A DNA stretch of 35,964 bases from Hygrocybe punicea (taxonomy: Eukaryota > Basidiomycota > Agaricomycetes > Agaricales > Hygrophoraceae): assembly GCA_963556145.1 (NCBI GenBank), contig CAUVYJ010000008.1:1-35964 (forward strand). Reading direction: 5' to 3'. Each line of letters starts with the position of its first letter. The first letter of the stretch is position 1. Below the pieces are notes generated by a model. It was not told the DNA's origin and ran no database searches. It saw only the letters and a list, made by a program, of their open reading frames with translations. Below, piece by piece: positions 32,851 to 35,964 of this stretch. The position numbers were made by a program, and so were the translations under genes.

Positions 32851-33039
32851 TTTAACACGCGTGCTTCTGCTCTGTTGTCACAATCTCAGTGCCTTTCTCT
32901 CAGTGTCTCAGTGTCCTGTGTCTCAGCGTTCCAGAGTCTTGCGTTTTAGCGTTTCAGCGTTTTCGTGTCTTGCGTTTTAGTGTTTCAGCTTTTTCGTGTA
33001 CCCGAATTTCTGTCATTCCCCGCAATCAACTTGCTCGAC

Positions 33040-34764
33040 ATGCCCGGCCCCAGCAATGGAAAAAAGGCCCACAAACATGCAAAAAAGGTTTCGTACGCCG
33101 CAAAGCCACCAGCATCAGCCATGACAAAATACACAGAAGAATATAATCATAGCATGTGCGAAGTCGCGATCGCCGAATTCAACACTACAGACGACAAATA
33201 CAAGGCACTCGAAGGATTTTTCGATATTGCAATTGAACTAGGACGACGGGCGGCATACGAGCAACTGTCTATGGACACTACAACAAACACCGAGGCTCGA
33301 CGTGGCGCCTATGAAGCAGGCAAAAAAGAAGGACTCTCAATAGGGTACAAAAAAGGCTTCGAAGATGGCCAGGCCTCAGGCTACGACGAAGGGTATTTCC
33401 CCGGATATGATGCCAGCTACCTCGCTGACCAACAGCAGCCTGCTTACACATCCGCGTCCAACCAAACGATGCCGCCCGCCGGCATTTCTGTGTCAACACA
33501 GACGAATTCGACGCCAGAGACGGCGCCCATCGCAACCCAAACGGAACCATGTACCAGCACCCCAGTATCCACGCAAACGACGCCGCAAATCTACACATCA
33601 ACGGCCATACAAGCATCGCCGGCCCCCACCTACCCATTTCCAACGAAAATGACGCGCCACGCGCCAAAGGCAGCCCAAACGGCCTCACACACCTTCGCGT
33701 TCGCGTCAGTACAGACAGACGAACCGCAAACGCATTCACCAGCACTCAGCACACATAAGAACGCTCAAACGGCCCCACGCGCACGCGGCAACGCGTCTCA
33801 GCAAGCTCCAGCTCACCCACCCTCGCCAAAAACGACGTCCACCGCACCGGAACGTGCCACGTCACCAAACCCGCCATGCATCGCGGTATCAGCCCACCTA
33901 CACGCGTCGAGGACGACCCCGCGCGTCCCAACACCCCCCGTGTCGCCCAACACTGAACGCGATGCCTTCCATGTCCCAATGCCCACCCAAACGGCCCCGT
34001 TCACGCACAGAAACGCGTCCCAGCGTGTCCCAACAAGCCCACCCGCTCAAGAATCAACACCCCCGCTACAAAACGCGTCCATACGCGTCTCAGACCGTGA
34101 ATCCACCACGCCGGCACCAGTGCCCAGTCAGTCCACGCCCACGCAAGCCCAAAGACACGACGTCGCCGTCCAGACGTTGCCAATGCGACCCCCAAAGCCA
34201 AGCGACGTCGAAACACGAGCCGGCGTGTACGCGAACGAAAGGAATGAGAGGGAAGGAGACAGCACGAAGAAAGAGGAGACGACGACACCAAGAGGAGGCG
34301 AGACGAGCGAGGCCGCCCCAAAGACGAACGGGGGCATGCGCCGAGGCGACGATGAGACGGACCAAGAGGAGACCGTGGACAGCTCCGTTCGTGTGCCCAA
34401 CCCCGCCCCAACGTCTACGCCAGCACAACCTACGCGGTTCGACTGGGCTGAAGACGCCGCGACGATCCCACTTCGCCCCGTTTTCCCCAGCCAAATACCC
34501 ACCTCGCGACCTTTCAGGACTCTTCTCCAACAACCGACAGCCCTTCGCCACCCTTCAACGTCGTATTCGACAACGCCACGCACGCCCTCGACCTCGCTGC
34601 ATATACACAAGACCACCTGGTCCAGCATTCACACGATCCCACCCATCTGGCATCGCACCTGGCCGACCCATCTTCATGAAGCCTTTCCACACGACATACC
34701 CGACTGCCCCGAGATCTACCTGTCTCGACTGGGACCAGGACCCTCGTCTCTCAGACTTGAGTAG
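33040..34764 (+). CDS. Pro/Thr/Ala-rich protein of the non-autonomous LTR element
   Basis: The first ATG after the LTR-derived leader (33040, MPGPSNGKKAHKHAKK) opens about 574 codons ending at 34764. The first 110 residues are helical and charged (SMCEVAIAEFNTTDDKYKAL), followed by Gly/Tyr-rich repeats of the type GYKKGFEDGQASGYDEGY. A long Pro/Thr/Gln-rich region with repeated VSTQT, ATQTE and AQTA motifs runs to about residue 430. An acidic segment and RFDWAEDAA follow. A protein-like tail (FATLQRRIRQRHARPRPR, then CLDWDQDPRLSDLSRALQAL) lies in the overlapping frame and ends at 34801. Similar short tails occur in Agaricomycete hypothetical proteins, so a frameshift between about 34460 and 34550, mutational or programmed, is likely. 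No zinc knuckle or enzyme motif is seen; a Gag-like structural role is possible but unproven. Confidence 0.65.
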   Translation: MPGPSNGKKAHKHAKKVSYAAKPPASAMTKYTEEYNHSMCEVAIAEFNTTDDKYKALEGFFDIAIELGRRAAYEQLSMDTTTNTEARRGAYEAGKKEGLSIGYKKGFEDGQASGYDEGYFPGYDASYLADQQQPAYTSASNQTMPPAGISVSTQTNSTPETAPIATQTEPCTSTPVSTQTTPQIYTSTAIQASPAPTYPFPTKMTRHAPKAAQTASHTFAFASVQTDEPQTHSPALSTHKNAQTAPRARGNASQQAPAHPPSPKTTSTAPERATSPNPPCIAVSAHLHASRTTPRVPTPPVSPNTERDAFHVPMPTQTAPFTHRNASQRVPTSPPAQESTPPLQNASIRVSDRESTTPAPVPSQSTPTQAQRHDVAVQTLPMRPPKPSDVETRAGVYANERNEREGDSTKKEETTTPRGGETSEAAPKTNGGMRRGDDETDQEETVDSSVRVPNPAPTSTPAQPTRFDWAEDAATIPLRPVFPSQIPTSRPFRTLLQQPTALRHPSTSYSTTPRTPSTSLHIHKTTWSSIHTIPPIWHRTWPTHLHEAFPHDIPDCPEIYLSRLGPGPSSLRLE

Positions 34765-34951
34765 AGCTCTCCAGGCCCTGGGTTGGAAGAAGCCAAGATA
34801 GGCATTTTTAATATTCTTCTTTTTTCCCATTGCTTTCCCTATATGACTCTTTTCCATTTCTTTTCCATTTTTGTTATTCCTTTCCATCTCTCTTCTTGTC
34901 TTTCTGTCTCCCTCTTTTCTCTTTCACTGGCAGCGGGGACGCTGCCATTTT

Positions 34952-34964
34952 GGAGGAGGGGACA
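34952..34964 (+). promoter_or_regulatory. Polypurine tract
   Basis: GGAGGAGGGGACA directly abuts the right LTR, the position and composition expected for plus-strand priming. A short stem, GGCAGC...GCTGCC, lies just upstream at 34929-34946. Confidence 0.8.
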
Positions 34965-35119
34965 TGTGGTAGGGAGATCTGGTAGATCACGTGACCTTCC
35001 CACGGTTGGATTCAGTAGATAGCTCTGTTTGGTAGTCAGTAGGATCAGGATTGATCTTAGTGACTCGAGCTTAGCGATTGAGCTAGAGGACTCCCTGCTA
35101 GCCCATCGGCACCTCTCCA
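34965..35119 (+). repeat. Right LTR of the non-autonomous element
   Basis: It is identical to the left LTR at 32669-32823 as read by eye and is followed by the duplication ACGC. Confidence 0.93.
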
Positions 35120-35160
35120 ACGCCGTCACACCCCATTGTTACAATTAGGGAACCTTCAGT

Positions 35161-35964
35161 GCTTGCGACGTTACATATATAGCCAAGAGGTCACTCAATA
35201 ACATCCCTGGTCCCCATTCGGAATCCTTTTTCCATGATAAGTCAACCCCATGCTATTGACTTTTCATATTTTTACACTAATCGGACTAGGAAATTTCGCA
35301 CAACTTTTTGATGCCAAGAAATCAATTGGTTTTTTTTGAAACATCACTGGTACATACAGCGGAATCATTCAAGTGGACAGCATTCTCAGGGTGCGTCCTT
35401 GTTACCAATCTTTCGAGTCAAGGGCAGCTCAAGTTTGATCACAAGCTTGTCAAAACATCTTTGTGAAGGATCGACATATTTTCGGGAAGACGTCTTCATT
35501 GATCCAGTGATCGATAGTATTGTTCTATATCTCATACAGTCTTGCTGATGCCCACCTCAGGTTGAATAAGTTACTGTTCGGTGAAGGAATATTCGCTATG
35601 ACCGGTATGTATGTTGATATTCTGGGTGGACAGGTTTATCTCATAATAATCACCACCAAAAGCAATGCAAGATGATTGCTCCCGCCTTTGCAATCGGCAA
35701 CTTCGCCATATGAAGGGTTTTCCCGAAGAGGAAAACCCTTCGTATGACCAAATTTTCCTGTTGGGAAACAGGCTTTGTCACGCGTCTACTAACTCATTGC
35801 TGATCGCTAGCATGACCATCTGAACATTGAATGAAGGATATCAAATCCCTCCACGGGCTCGAGCAATGTCAAGACAAGTGATGTAGCAAGGCTTATGGAG
35901 TTATTTCAGGTGTGTATCTTAAAAGATTATTCATTTGCGCTTCACTTGTCCGTTCTGCATGGAA
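35161..35964. other. Right-end region with no identified gene
   Basis: No frame here gives a recognisable protein. Possible exon pieces (for example LNKLLFGEGIFAMTG near 35560-35605, preceded by an AG acceptor and followed by GTATGT) suggest a plus-strand gene continuing past the window. The main visible structure is the hairpin at 35707-35746. Confidence 0.35.
35707..35746. repeat. Strong 17-bp hairpin
   Basis: CATATGAAGGGTTTTCC pairs with GGAAAACCCTTCGTATG across a six-base loop. All 17 positions pair, one as G-T. It could be a palindromic transposon end or a structured RNA; nothing nearby decides. Confidence 0.85.

Larger units (their letters stand above)
32669..35119 (+). mobile_element. 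Non-autonomous LTR retrotransposon, 2,451 bp, very young
   Basis: Two direct repeats of 155 bp (32669-32823 and 34965-35119) begin TGTGGTAGGG, end CACCTCTCCA and appear identical base for base. A 4-bp duplication, ACGC, flanks the pair. Three bases after the left LTR is a primer-binding-site candidate starting TGGTGATGAGAGC, and just before the right LTR is a polypurine tract, GGAGGAGGGGACA. The interior has no reverse transcriptase, integrase or protease, only one long Pro/Thr/Ala-rich frame. It would need enzymes from another retroelement. Identical LTRs imply insertion too recent for any substitution in 155 bases. Confidence 0.93.
32463..35160. mobile_element. Small TIR element (MITE-like), about 240 bp without the nested LTR element
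   Basis: ACTGAAGGTTCCCTAATT and six more bases at 32463-32486 match the reverse complement of 35137-35160 with one mismatch in 24. Once the nested retrotransposon and its duplication are set aside, about 240 bases of AT-rich sequence remain. They contain the direct repeats GTCACATCACA and GTCACGTCACA. I did not find a target duplication next to the outer ends, so the exact boundaries and superfamily are open. Confidence 0.6.

Noticed and set aside
33278..34628. Several long reverse-strand frames under the Pro/Thr/Ala-rich gene
   Set aside because: They follow from C-rich, A/T-stop-poor sequence on the coding strand and show no protein-like features.

Overview
The window looks like a transposon-dense stretch of a mushroom-forming basidiomycete (Agaricomycetes) genome. 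Genes are split by many short GT-AG introns of about 45-75 bases. The recognisable families are ones expanded in that group: KDZ-associated cysteine-cluster protein, Plavaka transposase, OTT_1508-like deaminase, TET/JBP-like oxygenase, BCS1-like ATPase and ADAM-type protease. No bacterial, rRNA or tRNA gene is evident. All family assignments come from reading translations; no database search was run.

Layout, left to right. 1-802: part of a long terminal repeat (LTR), reverse-oriented, second copy at 25.9-27.5 kb. 1.4-3.6 kb (-): CxC5/CxC6-type KDZ-associated gene with one internal TGA. 3.8-4.15 kb: remnant of a major-facilitator transporter. 4.8-6.7 kb (+): OTT_1508-like deaminase with a frameshift and a lost catalytic Glu. 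7.2-11.6 kb (+): Plavaka transposase with three TGA codons and a frameshift, bordered by short-repeat arrays. 12.57-12.96 kb: tandem repeat of about 170-180 bp. 13.7-24.85 kb: a cytochrome P450 pseudogene (-) split by a complete 9,328-bp hAT element (14668-23995) with perfect 23-bp terminal inverted repeats (TIRs) and a perfect 8-bp target site duplication (TSD). The hAT carries its own transposase (+), a large unknown gene on the opposite strand, and a BCS1-like relic. 25.7-29.0 kb (+): a TET/JBP-like 2-oxoglutarate/Fe(II) oxygenase whose frame is intact in all seven exons except for a 1,665-bp solo LTR in exon 2. 29.0-30.7 kb (-): ADAM-type metalloprotease pseudogene cut off just after its HExxHxxG motif. 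32.46-35.16 kb: a small TIR element containing a very young non-autonomous LTR retrotransposon with two identical 155-bp LTRs. The last 0.8 kb holds little but a strong hairpin.

Three themes stand out. (1) The hAT is a composite element whose second gene is as long as the transposase and damaged in the same way. (2) Eight internal stops in five damaged genes are all TGA, several directly beside Arg codons, as expected from CGA-to-TGA change (methyl-CpG decay or a RIP-like process). (3) Two nucleic-acid-modifying enzyme families, a deaminase and a TET/JBP-like oxygenase, sit among KDZ-superfamily material. This fits the known fungal pairing of these enzymes with such transposons, but whether they work together here is inference.
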